64,000 nucleotides of DNA from Cytophagales bacterium (GTDB lineage Bacteria > Bacteroidota > Bacteroidia > Cytophagales > 172606-1): positions 352,501-416,500 of the forward strand of contig JAUJMU010000006.1 in the NCBI GenBank assembly GCA_030446715.1, written 5' to 3'. A program made the translations under genes and the position numbers. Positions 20,296 through 29,053 of the stretch are shown piece by piece; positions within the stretch are counted from its first letter, which is position 1; every line of letters begins with the position of its first letter. The notes under the pieces are model-generated. The model was given only the letters and a program-made list of their open reading frames with translations, was not told the DNA's origin and searched no databases.

Positions 20296-21609
20296 TCACT
20301 TCTCCCCGATCGAAATCGCTTCCAGCGCCTGTTCGCGGCTCATCTTATTGGACTCGTAGGCTTCCAGCACGGACCGCTTCACCGACACATTGGCCCGTTC
20401 GGGCACGTTGCAACCTTTACAGGCCGGCAACGCCACACTCAGCAGGATCACCTGATCCGCGGACAGATTCCGCAGCGTACGGCCGTAATCCAGCATTGTC
20501 TCGCGGATGTCTTTCTTAAACTGAACATAAGCATTTTCCTTTACCCGGTTGAGTGCAGAATCCGCCTGGGCTTTTGTGGTAACCGATGAGGTCGTGCTAC
20601 CACCCGAAGAAGTGGTGGCGGTCGCAAAGGTCTCTCCCGACCTGACCCGGACCACTGTGCTGCCTTCGTGCCGGAGGCTCATGTCTATCAGGTAGATCAC
20701 CCCAAAACTGGGCAGGAGGTGGTAACTGATGTTGTTCACCTTGTAGGAAACTTCCTGACTGACGGGATAAAGTGACTGCAGAATACCGGCAAAAACTTTA
20801 TACTCCGCAAAATTTTCCCGGCTCTGGTTGTCCTGATTAATGCGGATGCGGCTTTCAAGGTCTTTCCTGTTCAGTTTGCCGGCCCGGTAGCTGGCCAGAT
20901 CTTCCCGCTTTACCTCGGCGCTGATGCGGGGCATGCTTTCTGGTCCGCAATCATTACAACCCGAAATAAAGCTGTGACCACTCCGGGCATTCTCGTTGTA
21001 CACGACCATTACCCGTTCATTGGGCGAAAGCTGTCCGATGGCATCGGCGTAATTGACCAGAAATTCCCGCATATTCGACGTAATCAGGGCAGTATGGGCC
21101 TGCAGAACGCTGTCAGTCCTGCTCTTCGCAATGATGCGCGGGTCTTTGGGGGGAGCATCGTTTCTACCGGATTTATCCTTCTCGTTTTTCGCTTTCTCCT
21201 TTACTTTCTCTCTTTCATCTGTCTGCACCACGTGAACCTCCGGCGCCCTGCCGGCAACCACGTTGGGAGCAGGCCTTACCACCGTCACTGAAGAGGAGGA
21301 TGAGGAACTGGTGTAGGCAAAACCCGAACCCATCCGCACCGAGTAGGCCGGGGCAATGAACAGCACGCCGTAGCCGGGTACATAAGATCCCTGGGCACCC
21401 CGGTCGGAGGAGATGTAAATGGCGCGTGACCGGTTGGCGGCCGAACTGTTCTTGAACAATTCGTTGAGCACTTTTTCCATGATGTCAATGTCCCTCTCCA
21501 TCCGGTCCCGGTCTACGGTAGGGTTCTGTCCGTAGGTGTCCGTGGTAAAACATCCCGCCAGCAGCGCCAGCAGGCACAAAAAAGCGCGAAAGCAAAGCAA
21601 TGTTTTCAT
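20296..21609 (-). CDS. Hypothetical secreted protein of an ECF sigma-factor operon
   Basis: A 437-residue exported protein with a signal peptide (MKTLLCFRAFLCLLALLAGC; the Cys at 20 makes a lipoprotein possible). It has a Ser-rich stretch (TSSSSSSSV, about 100-110), a charged Lys/Glu/Asp linker (about 133-155), and two similar helical parts (QAHTALITSNMREFLVNYAD and ENAYVQFKKDIRETMLDYG) that suggest an internal duplication. Each is followed by a Cys pair (SGCNDCG and PACKGC). It is third in the operon sigma factor - anti-sigma - this gene, so it may be an envelope effector or sensor of the same response. No known family recognised. Confidence 0.75.
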   Translation of the reverse strand: MKTLLCFRAFLCLLALLAGCFTTDTYGQNPTVDRDRMERDIDIMEKVLNELFKNSSAANRSRAIYISSDRGAQGSYVPGYGVLFIAPAYSVRMGSGFAYTSSSSSSSVTVVRPAPNVVAGRAPEVHVVQTDEREKVKEKAKNEKDKSGRNDAPPKDPRIIAKSRTDSVLQAHTALITSNMREFLVNYADAIGQLSPNERVMVVYNENARSGHSFISGCNDCGPESMPRISAEVKREDLASYRAGKLNRKDLESRIRINQDNQSRENFAEYKVFAGILQSLYPVSQEVSYKVNNISYHLLPSFGVIYLIDMSLRHEGSTVVRVRSGETFATATTSSGGSTTSSVTTKAQADSALNRVKENAYVQFKKDIRETMLDYGRTLRNLSADQVILLSVALPACKGCNVPERANVSVKRSVLEAYESNKMSREQALEAISIGEK

Positions 21610-21665
21610 GTTAAATAAGGTGAGTAGATAAAAGTATTTCAGTATAGCGATTGGTTTGGGTATGT

Positions 21666-22556
21666 CTATCTCTGAGGGGCAGTCTGCACCGATTCCAGAA
21701 GCGCATCAATTACCTGTTCGGTTTCCCGGAATTTGACTTCTGATTTACGGTCCATTTCTTCGATGCTGGCCAGCACCAGTTCCGTATCTTCGGCCCTGAT
21801 CTGGTCGAGGTAGCGGGCAAAATTGGTCAGCGACTCCTGAAGCTGCCGCTGCTGCTGTTCGCTGGCCGCCTGAAAGGCATTTTCGATCAGGCGCAGGTTT
21901 TCGTCGGAGAGCGCCGCCATGATCTGTTTCATCTGCGCGTCGGACAACTGGCGGCGCGGCCGGCCGGCCACCGTCTGTACTTCCTTCTCTTTTGCCTGAG
22001 CGGCCACCCGGCGGTTGAGTTCGTTCAGCGACACCTTCAGGCCGGCCAGTTCCCGGTAAAACTGCCCGGAATGATCCGGTGCTTTCTCCGCTTTCAGCGC
22101 CTGCATTTCCGACCGCAAGGCAGCAAGCGTATTCCGGATTTCTTCGGAATGGTTGTCAGGTACGGAGACTTCTCCCACCGGTCCGAAGCGAACGGCCAGT
22201 CCGTTGCCGTCCGCCGTCACCCGGGTACGGGTAAGGGAGCCGGCCACCAGCAGCATTGTCAGGCTGGCGGCTACTGCCAGTACGGCCTGCGTAAAGCGGC
22301 TCAGGTACCGGACCGGAACGGGTCTGGTCCGGGCTACCTCTTCCTGTGCCGGCAGCGGCTCCAGGAACACCGGCGGGGGCGGCGCCTCCACGTCGGGTAA
22401 ACGGTGCAGATTGCCCAGCAGTTGCCGGGTCTCCTCCAGTCCGGCGGCCCATTCCGGGGAAGCGGTCAACAGGGCCTCAAACGATTTTTTCTCTTCCCCC
22501 TGCAACTCACCGCAGAGGTAACTTATCAGCAGTTCCGGAGATGGTTTATTCTTCAT
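21666..22556 (-). CDS. Anti-sigma factor, single-pass membrane protein
   Basis: A 296-residue protein whose start overlaps the sigma-factor stop by 11 bp, indicating translational coupling. The cytosolic N-terminus (PELLISYLCGELQGEEKKSF) resembles anti-sigma N-domains, though the zinc-binding HxxxCxxC motif is not present. The TM helix is at about 88-108 (FTQAVLAVAASLTMLLVAGSL). The periplasmic part is largely predicted coiled coil (about 145-290). By context it should hold the ECF sigma factor inactive until an envelope signal arrives. Confidence 0.8.
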   Translation of the reverse strand: MKNKPSPELLISYLCGELQGEEKKSFEALLTASPEWAAGLEETRQLLGNLHRLPDVEAPPPPVFLEPLPAQEEVARTRPVPVRYLSRFTQAVLAVAASLTMLLVAGSLTRTRVTADGNGLAVRFGPVGEVSVPDNHSEEIRNTLAALRSEMQALKAEKAPDHSGQFYRELAGLKVSLNELNRRVAAQAKEKEVQTVAGRPRRQLSDAQMKQIMAALSDENLRLIENAFQAASEQQQRQLQESLTNFARYLDQIRAEDTELVLASIEEMDRKSEVKFRETEQVIDALLESVQTAPQR

Positions 22557-23136
22557 AGTGAATGGCTTCCTTCGTAATGTTCCACTTTGCCAAAACTTTG
22601 CGCAGGGCCTTCAGCCCGTAATACATGCGCGACTTCACCGTGTTTTCTGATTCCGACAGCACATCGGCAATTTCCGGAAAGGTCAGTCCTTCAAACTCTT
22701 TCATCAAAATGACCAGCCGCTGCTCGTCAGGGATCAGCGTCAGGGCTTTCCGCAGCAGCTCTCCCCACTCCCGGCCGGCAAGGGCCCGTTCGGGATTGTC
22801 GCTACCAGCCACTTTTTGCCACGGCTCCGTTTCCGCCAGATAACCGCCACTTATGGACTCAGTCGGGTGCCGGCCTGCGTTCCGGCTGTGGGCCCGGCAA
22901 CTGTTGCTGGCGATTATATAAAGCCACGCCCTGAAACGGCCGGGGTCCTTCAGGGTCCGGATCGCCTGATAGGCCTTGATAAAGGTCTGCTGGGTCACTT
23001 CCGAGGCCTCGTCGTAATCGTTCAGGTACCGGTACGTGAAGTTGAATATGCGCTTGTGCCAGCTTTTCATCAGCTGGTTAAAGGCGTACAACTCCCCCCG
23101 GATGGCACTCTCAACCAGTGGCCTTTCGTCAGTCAT
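22546..23136 (-). CDS. ECF-type RNA polymerase sigma factor
   Basis: A sigma-70 family member of 196 residues. Region 2 covers about residues 10-80 (FNFTYRYLNDYDEASEVTQQ, FRAWLYIIASNSC). Region 4 covers about 125-180 (LIPDEQRLVILMKEFEGLTF, IADVLSESENTVKSRMYYGL). It is first gene of a three-gene operon with the anti-sigma factor and a secreted protein. Such sigma factors usually activate their own promoter; I could not identify that promoter. Confidence 0.93.
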   Translation of the reverse strand: MTDERPLVESAIRGELYAFNQLMKSWHKRIFNFTYRYLNDYDEASEVTQQTFIKAYQAIRTLKDPGRFRAWLYIIASNSCRAHSRNAGRHPTESISGGYLAETEPWQKVAGSDNPERALAGREWGELLRKALTLIPDEQRLVILMKEFEGLTFPEIADVLSESENTVKSRMYYGLKALRKVLAKWNITKEAIHYEE

Positions 23137-23287
23137 GCAGTGTGGGGTGGCTTAACTGAGATAAAGATGATGAAGCGGGAGGAATAGTTTTAAGAGAGTG
23201 GCAGATTTTTTTGGGAGATGTGAAAAAGGTTCTCCTGCACCAGGGCAGTTGGTACGGGTCTGGCAGTATGGGGAGTTTCACCGGTGG

Positions 23288-23440
23288 CCTCACCCCCGGC
23301 CCCTCTTCAAGGAGCTACGATCAGGACACAAAATGAAAAGCTATTCAGAGGTTCCGGGAAAAGCAGTCCTGAGTGTTCATTTCAGCTTTTCTGAAACCTC
23401 ACCCAACCCCTCTCCTTGGGAGAGGGGAGCCGCAACGATC
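23288..23440. repeat. Intergenic repeats of the cctcaccc...cccctct type
   Basis: Two copies in the same orientation (23288-23322 and 23397-23440), both starting cctcaccc and ending with an acgatc-like tail. The second contains the hairpin cccctctccttgggagagggg. A related copy in inverted orientation is at 23627-23663 (agctcccctctttcagggagagggg). Confidence 0.65.
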
Positions 23441-23469
23441 TAACTAACAGTTAGTTGTGAAATATGTCA

Positions 23470-23699
23470 GGTTCCTGGAGACATTCAGGGAGAACCAGAT
23501 AAAATCCCACTCTGAATCCCTCCCCGTTGGCGGTGGGACTTGAAAAAACGCCTATTCTTACTCCCCTTCCCCAATGGGGATACGACCAGAATACATATTT
23601 TAACTTGCTGTAAATCAGCTCGCTGTAGCTCCCCTCTTTCAGGGAGAGGGGCGGGAGTGAGGTCTGGTTTACATCATTCCCTAAATGTCTCCAGGAACC
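23470..23699. repeat. 230-bp segment bounded by 22-bp inverted repeats
   Basis: The left end ggttcctggagacattcagg (23470-23489, extending to 23491) and the right end (23678-23699) are reverse complements with one mismatch. Inside are G/C-rich palindromic stretches and no ORF of note. It looks like a small non-autonomous or REP-type element; the window holds no matching transposase. Confidence 0.6.
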
Positions 23700-23755
23700 A
23701 TGTGTCATAATGGTAGCTCCAGGGAGAGGGGAGCAGCAGCGAAGCTTCTGCCGTT

Positions 23756-24673
23756 TCATGCCTCCTGCGCGTCAAGACAGCAGTTTTTGTATTTTTCGCC
23801 GCTGCCGCAGGGACAGGGTTCGTTGCGGCCGAGTCGCCGGCCGTTGGGGTTCAGAAGCTGGTTGAAATCGAGGCGGTATTTCAGGCGGGGATTCTGGCCG
23901 AATACTTTGGTGAGTAATTTATAGGTACGGGGGTGATTCTTCTGCAGCCGGGCCGGGTCTTCGAAGAAATACTCCGTCATCACCGCAAAAAACTCGGCCG
24001 GTAAAGTTGCCCCGTAAGGGTTGATGTTGTTTTCGCCCTTCTTGATTTCCTGCATTTTGCGGTCCATGATTTCCTTCCACGGCTGCACCAGTTCGTCCGG
24101 CAGATAGGCATTGGGTACGCCGTCCACTACCCCGTCGGCCTCGTCGAGCAGGTGCGCAAATTCGTGAATGCCCACGTTCTGGCGGTCTTTCATGTCAGAA
24201 AAGCCCTGTTCCAGCGCCGACCGGGAAATGGTCATGTAGTGCTGGTTCTGGAAGGGCTGCACCTGTCCGGCAATGATGTTCTGGTCCTGCTCATCCACCT
24301 GCCGCGTTCCTACCGCCCCCTCAGTCACGAATACCTCGCCCAGGTTGTCGTACTCCCAGCCTTTAAAGCCAAATACCGGGATAATCGCACTGGCCGCTAC
24401 CAGCACCCGCACGGTATCGTCAATTTTGGTTTTGATGCCTATAATGCGTTTTTCCCCGATGAAGGTTTGCACCAGTTGTTCAAATCGTTTTTTTTCTTCC
24501 TCCGAAAGCGTGTGGTAAAAGCCCACCCGCGACTGGAGGGTGTGCCGCCATCCGGCCGGAAATTCCTGCTTCAGAATCTCTTTGCGCCGCCTCGATTTCC
24601 GGGTAAAAAGCCGGTAAAGCAGCAGGCCGGACACCAGAACAATAATTGAAAAAAATATAATGCTGTCACTCAT
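23756..24673 (-). CDS. MtfA-like zinc peptidase with a C-terminal SEC-C motif
   Basis: A 305-residue protein with an N-terminal TM helix (residues 4-22). The MtfA/M90-type domain covers about 30-265, with the zinc motif HEFAH in NVGIHEFAHLLDEAD and a downstream Glu in LPAEFFAVMTEYFFE. The last 25 residues are a SEC-C zinc-binding motif (GRNEPCPCGSGEKYKNCC). MtfA in enterobacteria binds the repressor Mlc and regulates glucose uptake; no Mlc is visible here, so that role should not be transferred. The TM anchor plus SEC-C combination is notable. It is divergent from the CYTH gene. Confidence 0.88.
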   Translation of the reverse strand: MSDSIIFFSIIVLVSGLLLYRLFTRKSRRRKEILKQEFPAGWRHTLQSRVGFYHTLSEEEKKRFEQLVQTFIGEKRIIGIKTKIDDTVRVLVAASAIIPVFGFKGWEYDNLGEVFVTEGAVGTRQVDEQDQNIIAGQVQPFQNQHYMTISRSALEQGFSDMKDRQNVGIHEFAHLLDEADGVVDGVPNAYLPDELVQPWKEIMDRKMQEIKKGENNINPYGATLPAEFFAVMTEYFFEDPARLQKNHPRTYKLLTKVFGQNPRLKYRLDFNQLLNPNGRRLGRNEPCPCGSGEKYKNCCLDAQEA

Positions 24674-24831
24674 GGGGGTTGGGGGTTGAATCCCCGGCTA
24701 TCGGAATGTTTATAGGTTCAAAGGCGGAAAACTGACCTTTGCCCTACCTTTGGGTACCGGTTCGTTTTCACCTGAAAGGTGCATACGCGGTAATCAGGAT
24801 TAGGTTAGAACTGTTCCCAGGCCCATTGATT

Positions 24832-25302
24832 ATGAATATTGAAACCGAGCGGAAGTTTCTCGTAAAGGACACCTCGTGGAAAGAGGGTGCCGAAGGCGTG
24901 GCGTACCGGCAGGGTTACCTGAGCAGCCACCCGGAGCGGACTGTCAGGGTACGGACGGCGGGAGAAAAAGCATACCTGACCATCAAGGGCAAACCGGTGG
25001 GGGCCAGCCGCAGTGAGTTTGAATATGAGATACCACACGCCGAAGCCGAACGGTTGCTGGATCAGCTTTGCGAAAAACCACTGATTGAAAAGATCCGCTA
25101 CAAAATACTTTATGCGGAAATGCTCTGGGAAGTGGACGAATTCAGCGGGGACAACACCGGGCTGGTGGTCGCGGAAGTGGAGCTTGCCAGCGAAGATCAA
25201 CCTGTCGAACTGCCGCCGTGGGCCGGGGCAGAAGTAACGGAAGATCAGCGGTATTATAACTCCAGCCTGGTCGGGAATCCGTTTTCTCTTTGGGGGAAAT
25301 AG
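24832..25302 (+). CDS. CYTH domain protein (triphosphatase-like)
   Basis: A 156-residue CYTH/triphosphate tunnel metalloenzyme. ATG 24832 gives MNIETERKFLV with the family's ExExK signature at the very N-terminus; upstream frame sequence has no homology. Other marks are GYLSSHPERTVRVRTAGEKA, YLTIKGK, FEYEIPHAEAE, IEKIRYKILY, WEVDEFSGDNTGLVVAEVEL and YYNSSL. Family members hydrolyse inorganic triphosphate or thiamine triphosphate, or are class IV adenylate cyclases; short bacterial forms such as this are usually triphosphatases. Confidence 0.9.
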   Translation: MNIETERKFLVKDTSWKEGAEGVAYRQGYLSSHPERTVRVRTAGEKAYLTIKGKPVGASRSEFEYEIPHAEAERLLDQLCEKPLIEKIRYKILYAEMLWEVDEFSGDNTGLVVAEVELASEDQPVELPPWAGAEVTEDQRYYNSSLVGNPFSLWGK

Positions 25303-25319
25303 AATCACGGAGTTAATCA

Positions 25320-25497
25320 TAAAAATTTCTCGCAGAAGAAGGTTCTCTCAGATTCCCGCGGATAAGGTCGCAGATTCCCGGAGATTAATATGAAATCAGC
25401 GAAAATCTGCGGAGATCTGCGAGAAATTTTTCCTGTGAAAATCAGTGAGAACCTTCTGCGGGAAACTTTTCCTGCGGAAATCTGCGGAAAACAATCT
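25320..25497. repeat. Palindromic intergenic repeat rich in ctgcgg/cgcaga
   Basis: Several imperfect inverted copies: aaatttctcgcagaagaagg (25322) against tctgcgagaaattttt (about 25415), and aaggttctctcaga against tcagtgagaacctt (about 25442). It reads as one long foldable sequence between convergent genes and may also terminate both. Confidence 0.55.
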
Positions 25498-26371
25498 ATT
25501 TCCCTCTTTTCTCCCCGGCGGAGAGCTCCTGCATGTCCTCCTCTGTGAGCCCGAGAGCGGCCGAGGCCGTATTTTCCTCCAGGTGCTTCACCGACGAAGT
25601 GCCGGGTATGGGCAGCATTACCTTTGACCGGGCCAGCAGCCAGGCAATGGCCACCTGGTATTCGCTGGCCCCGTGGCGGGAGGCTACGTGTTTCAGCGCC
25701 TGCTGCGTACCGATGCCACCAGCGGAAAGCGGGTACCATGGGATAAAGGCAATGTTCCGCTCTTCGCACCAGTCCAGCACGTCTTCCCAGCGGCGTTCGG
25801 CCAGGTTATAGAGGTTCTGAACCGAGGTAATGGTAATCATCCCTTCGACTTTGCGCAGGTCTTCCACGCTTACCTCCGAAATACCAAAGTGCCGGAAGTA
25901 GCCCTGCTCCTGCTTTTCTTTCAGGAAGCCGATGGTTTCCTCCGCGGGCACCTTCGGATCGAGGCGGTGCAGCTGGTACAAGTCAATCCGGTCGGTTTTC
26001 AGGCGTTTCAGGCTGCCTTCCAGCGCCTCCTTCAGGTGGTCGGGATGACCATTGATGGGCCACTGGTTAGGGCCGGTACGGGTAAGGCCGCCCTTGGTGG
26101 CAATGACCAGCCCCTGCGGGTACGGGTGCAGTGCTTCGGCAATCAATTCTTCGGAGATGTAAGGCCCGTACGAATCGGCCGTGTCAATGAAGTTGATGCC
26201 CAGGTCAATACACTTTTTAAGCACCCGGATGGCTTCGGCCTTGTCTTTGGGCGGTCCCCAGATGCCTTCTCCGGTAATGCGCATGGCACCGAAGCCCATC
26301 CGGTTGACGGTCAGGTCGCCGCCAATGGCAAAAGTGCCGGCGGCAGAAGCATTGATTTTTTGTTCTGGCAT
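25496..26371 (-). CDS. Aldo/keto reductase
   Basis: A 291-residue NADPH-dependent oxidoreductase. ATG 26371 (MPEQKINASAAG) is chosen; the frame is open 44 codons further but that part has low coding character. The catalytic tetrad is visible: Asp and Tyr in IDTADSYGP, Lys in VIATKGG, His in LYQLHRLD. The cofactor region IPGTSSVKHLEENTASA is at the C-terminus. It resembles general aldo/keto reductases with EELIAEAL and WCEERNIAFIPWYPL segments. Substrate unknown. Confidence 0.9.
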   Translation of the reverse strand: MPEQKINASAAGTFAIGGDLTVNRMGFGAMRITGEGIWGPPKDKAEAIRVLKKCIDLGINFIDTADSYGPYISEELIAEALHPYPQGLVIATKGGLTRTGPNQWPINGHPDHLKEALEGSLKRLKTDRIDLYQLHRLDPKVPAEETIGFLKEKQEQGYFRHFGISEVSVEDLRKVEGMITITSVQNLYNLAERRWEDVLDWCEERNIAFIPWYPLSAGGIGTQQALKHVASRHGASEYQVAIAWLLARSKVMLPIPGTSSVKHLEENTASAALGLTEEDMQELSAGEKRGK

Positions 26372-26509
26372 GGTTGAAGGATTGATTGTTAAATGGTTAA
26401 ACTGTTGGATGGCCGGAAGGTTCCCAAAGAAAAAAGCAGTTGCCTTCCCCGCAAGCTGCATTTCCTGAAAGGTGGTCCCCTTCAACTTATTTTCAATTGT
26501 CAATTATTT

Positions 26510-27976
26510 TCACACTTTCTTCAGCACGTTCAGCACGCCGCTGGGTGTGTAATCGCCGAGGGGTTGGTTGTTGCGGGTGATGTTCCGGAAAACCGGCCGC
26601 TGGCCCAGCAGGAGGGTGTCAATGGTGAACTGGTCGCCGGTGATGATCTGCGACTTGAAGTGCTGCACGATCAGGAAGCGGTTGTTACCGATAAACATTG
26701 CCCGGATCAGCCGGTCGTTCCAGCCCAGTTCCAGTTGTGCCCCGGCCGCCAGTTGCGAGGAAATGATCACCGTATCAAAACCGGCCGGAGTGGCTGCCGG
26801 TGGTGGCAGGGTCTGGCTGAAGTCCGGCATTGCAGGTGCAACCGGAGCCGACTGCGGCTTTTCCTGATAAGCCTTCCGCAGGAATATGCCGTCGAGAATG
26901 CCGTACTCGGTGCGGTCATCGCTCATCAGGATCTTGTCACTCCCGAAGCGGCTCACCTCGGCCCGCAGCTCGGCTGAGTTACGCAGACTTTCGCCCAGCA
27001 GAATGATCTTGTCCACGTCTTCGGGCCGTTGGCTTTCCCGTTCCAGAAACAACTCGAAACTCTGCGACACGTGCCGCACCTGAAAGGTTACCAGCTGCTC
27101 GATTTCATCCTTTTTCAGCACGACCTTATTGTCTACACCCCGTTCTACTGCAAAATCAGTTTTCACCTCCACGAACGGCCGGGAATCGGTATCCAGCTGG
27201 CGGGTCCACCCGCGGGCGAAGCGGAAGTGGCGGCGGTATTCTTTCTCGAGTTCCTCCTTGTGTTGCAGGAGACGGCGGCGGGCATTTACGTAATTGACGG
27301 TGTAGGTGGCAATCACGTTCACGCGGCTGTCTACGCCCAGCAGCGGATAAGTATGGGCACCGGTGCGCTCCACGGAGGCGGCATTGTAGCACTGGATCAG
27401 GGAATAATGCAGGTCGTCGCCGAAAGCTTCCATCACCACTACTTTCCGGTGGACACCCGCCGTCAGGTGGTTGGAGGCAAAAAGACTCAGGGCCAGCGTT
27501 TCGGTGGGTACGAAAACGGCATCGTCGGGGTCGTAGCCGATGCGCCGCAGGTAGTCCGTAAATACCTTCCGGGAGGCCTCCCCTACTCCGTCGGACCAGC
27601 TTACTGCAACGGGAATGCGGGCGGCCGGATCAAGGGCATTGGTAAGTTCGCCCAGCACGGTCAGGTACTCCCGCCGGATGTCGTCCATCACTACTTTCAG
27701 CAGCTCCACCACCGGCACCGTGTAGTGAAACACCCGGTACTGCGCTTTTTCGTCGAGAATGATATTCAGGAAATCACCGTAGGTATCGGGCAGGTTGTCT
27801 TCAAAATCAGGCTGGTAGCGGTCGCCGTAGAAAATGCGGTTGGCTGCCGTATCCACGAAGAAGTAAAGGGGAATGCGGGCGTAGCCTTTGGCGGTCAGGG
27901 GGGTAAAGGTATCGAATGGCTTTACCCCCGCCAGCATGAAGTCTTTATCCACGTAGAGAGCAAGTCGGCGGTTCAT
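26510..27976 (-). CDS. Actin/Hsp70-fold protein with degenerate nucleotide-binding loops
   Basis: A 488-residue protein of the actin/Hsp70 type. Supporting segments are IPVAVSWSDGVGEASRKVFT and YLRRIGYDPDDAVFVPTETL (like Hsp70 ..GLEVLRIINEPTAAA), KVVVMEAFGDDLHYSLIQCY at the phosphate-2 position, and VDKIILLGESLRN like the Hsp70 connect-2 motif. The phosphate-1 loop is MNRRLALYVDKDFMLAGV and phosphate-2 lacks the DxGGGT glycines, so ATP hydrolysis is doubtful. A Pro-rich linker (about 385-400) leads to a 90-residue beta-rich tail (ISSQLAAGAQLELGWNDRLI). It may be functionally related to the 46452 protein, but it lies 10 kb from that cluster on the other strand. Confidence 0.65.
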   Translation of the reverse strand: MNRRLALYVDKDFMLAGVKPFDTFTPLTAKGYARIPLYFFVDTAANRIFYGDRYQPDFEDNLPDTYGDFLNIILDEKAQYRVFHYTVPVVELLKVVMDDIRREYLTVLGELTNALDPAARIPVAVSWSDGVGEASRKVFTDYLRRIGYDPDDAVFVPTETLALSLFASNHLTAGVHRKVVVMEAFGDDLHYSLIQCYNAASVERTGAHTYPLLGVDSRVNVIATYTVNYVNARRRLLQHKEELEKEYRRHFRFARGWTRQLDTDSRPFVEVKTDFAVERGVDNKVVLKKDEIEQLVTFQVRHVSQSFELFLERESQRPEDVDKIILLGESLRNSAELRAEVSRFGSDKILMSDDRTEYGILDGIFLRKAYQEKPQSAPVAPAMPDFSQTLPPPAATPAGFDTVIISSQLAAGAQLELGWNDRLIRAMFIGNNRFLIVQHFKSQIITGDQFTIDTLLLGQRPVFRNITRNNQPLGDYTPSGVLNVLKKV

Positions 27977-28264
27977 CGGAGCTTGTTGGTTTGGGGTGGC
28001 GGTCCAAAGTTACAAAGATGTACTGCTCCCAGGGAAAAACCAGCGGGCACCTGATTATTTACGGTCCGGAAAAATCATGTACTCAAGTTGTTAATTTTGA
28101 TTTGCAAAAGCCATTCACAGCAAACTATATTTCGGCTTCCGGTAAAAGCCGGTTGAGTGAACGTCCAGCAGAATTATTCAGATTCAGGATTGCCACTTCT
28201 TCCCAACTTTTTACGTTTCCTGCTCCTATTCTTTACAATTTTAATCCATCAAACAACATTTTGA

Positions 28265-29035
28265 ATGAAAAAAATTACTCTTTTTTCCCTCTTTTGTTTT
28301 ATTCCCTTCCTGGGGGTGTCAGCTCAGGATTCGTTACAGGTAAATTCCGGAGCAGATTCATTCAAGGCTGGCAGGGGAAACGTTGCTACTGAGTTGAATG
28401 TGAATCCTTTCCGGGGGGATATCGCCTTTAACAATGCGCTCAATCAGGTGAAATTCAGGTATTTCGCCTCCGATGGCCTTGCCATCCGGCTCGCATTCGC
28501 CGCCAGCAGCGTCCGGAATCAGGTAAATAATACACAGCCCTACGGCACCAATCCTACTACCTTTGAACACCTGAGAAAGTCGGGCACCTGGGGTTTGAAT
28601 TTTGGTTTGGAAAAACACTTTACCGGCACCAGAAGATTGTCGCCATACATCGGGGCGGAACTGACCTTCACCAACAAATCGTCGTCCGACGAAATCGTCA
28701 ACGGCGGGGTGACCACCAAAGTGAAAGGGGCGTGGGTAGCAACCAGTTATACCCCCGGGTTTCCTCCGTCCACCTCCTATACTGAAAGAGGGTTTATCCG
28801 GTTCGGGGCCAATCTTGTTTCCGGGTTTGATTTCTACATGGCCCGCAACTTTTTCCTTGGCTATGAGTTTACCCTCGGCTTTGCCAGCACCCGCTTCAAG
28901 GATGTGGATGTCTCCACCATTTACTCAGCGGGTACTTCTCCCGGCGGGAACAGTAACAACGTGAAAAACGACGAAAGAAGCTTTTCTGCCGGTCCTGGTC
29001 TGATCAATGGCATCCGGATCGGATATGTATTCTAA
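28265..29035 (+). CDS. Outer-membrane beta-barrel protein
   Basis: A 256-residue exported protein. The signal peptide is MKKITLFSLFCFIPFLGVSA, with cleavage before QDS. The rest alternates hydrophobic and polar residues with aromatic belts (VKFRYFASDGLAIRLAFAAS, GTWGLNFGLEKHF, PYIGAELTF, NFFLGYEFTLGFAST) and ends GIRIGYVF, a terminal-Phe beta-signal for BAM. It resembles OmpW/porin-like barrels of Bacteroidota. It is followed 18 bp later by the IPT-repeat lipoprotein, so the two form an operon. The 288 bp upstream is AT-rich and holds its promoter. Confidence 0.85.
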   Translation: MKKITLFSLFCFIPFLGVSAQDSLQVNSGADSFKAGRGNVATELNVNPFRGDIAFNNALNQVKFRYFASDGLAIRLAFAASSVRNQVNNTQPYGTNPTTFEHLRKSGTWGLNFGLEKHFTGTRRLSPYIGAELTFTNKSSSDEIVNGGVTTKVKGAWVATSYTPGFPPSTSYTERGFIRFGANLVSGFDFYMARNFFLGYEFTLGFASTRFKDVDVSTIYSAGTSPGGNSNNVKNDERSFSAGPGLINGIRIGYVF

Positions 29036-29053
29036 AAAAAGAGAGCAACCATC

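Noticed and set aside
24660-24720. T-arm-like ggggttgaatcccc as a tRNA
   Set aside because: No acceptor or anticodon stem can be built around it.
25320-25497. Repeated ctgcgg units as a CRISPR array
   Set aside because: Units are inverted and irregular with no constant spacer length; they form a palindromic repeat. No cas genes are present.
27029-28054. 341-aa plus-strand ORF
   Set aside because: Antisense of the Hsp70-like gene; no domain.
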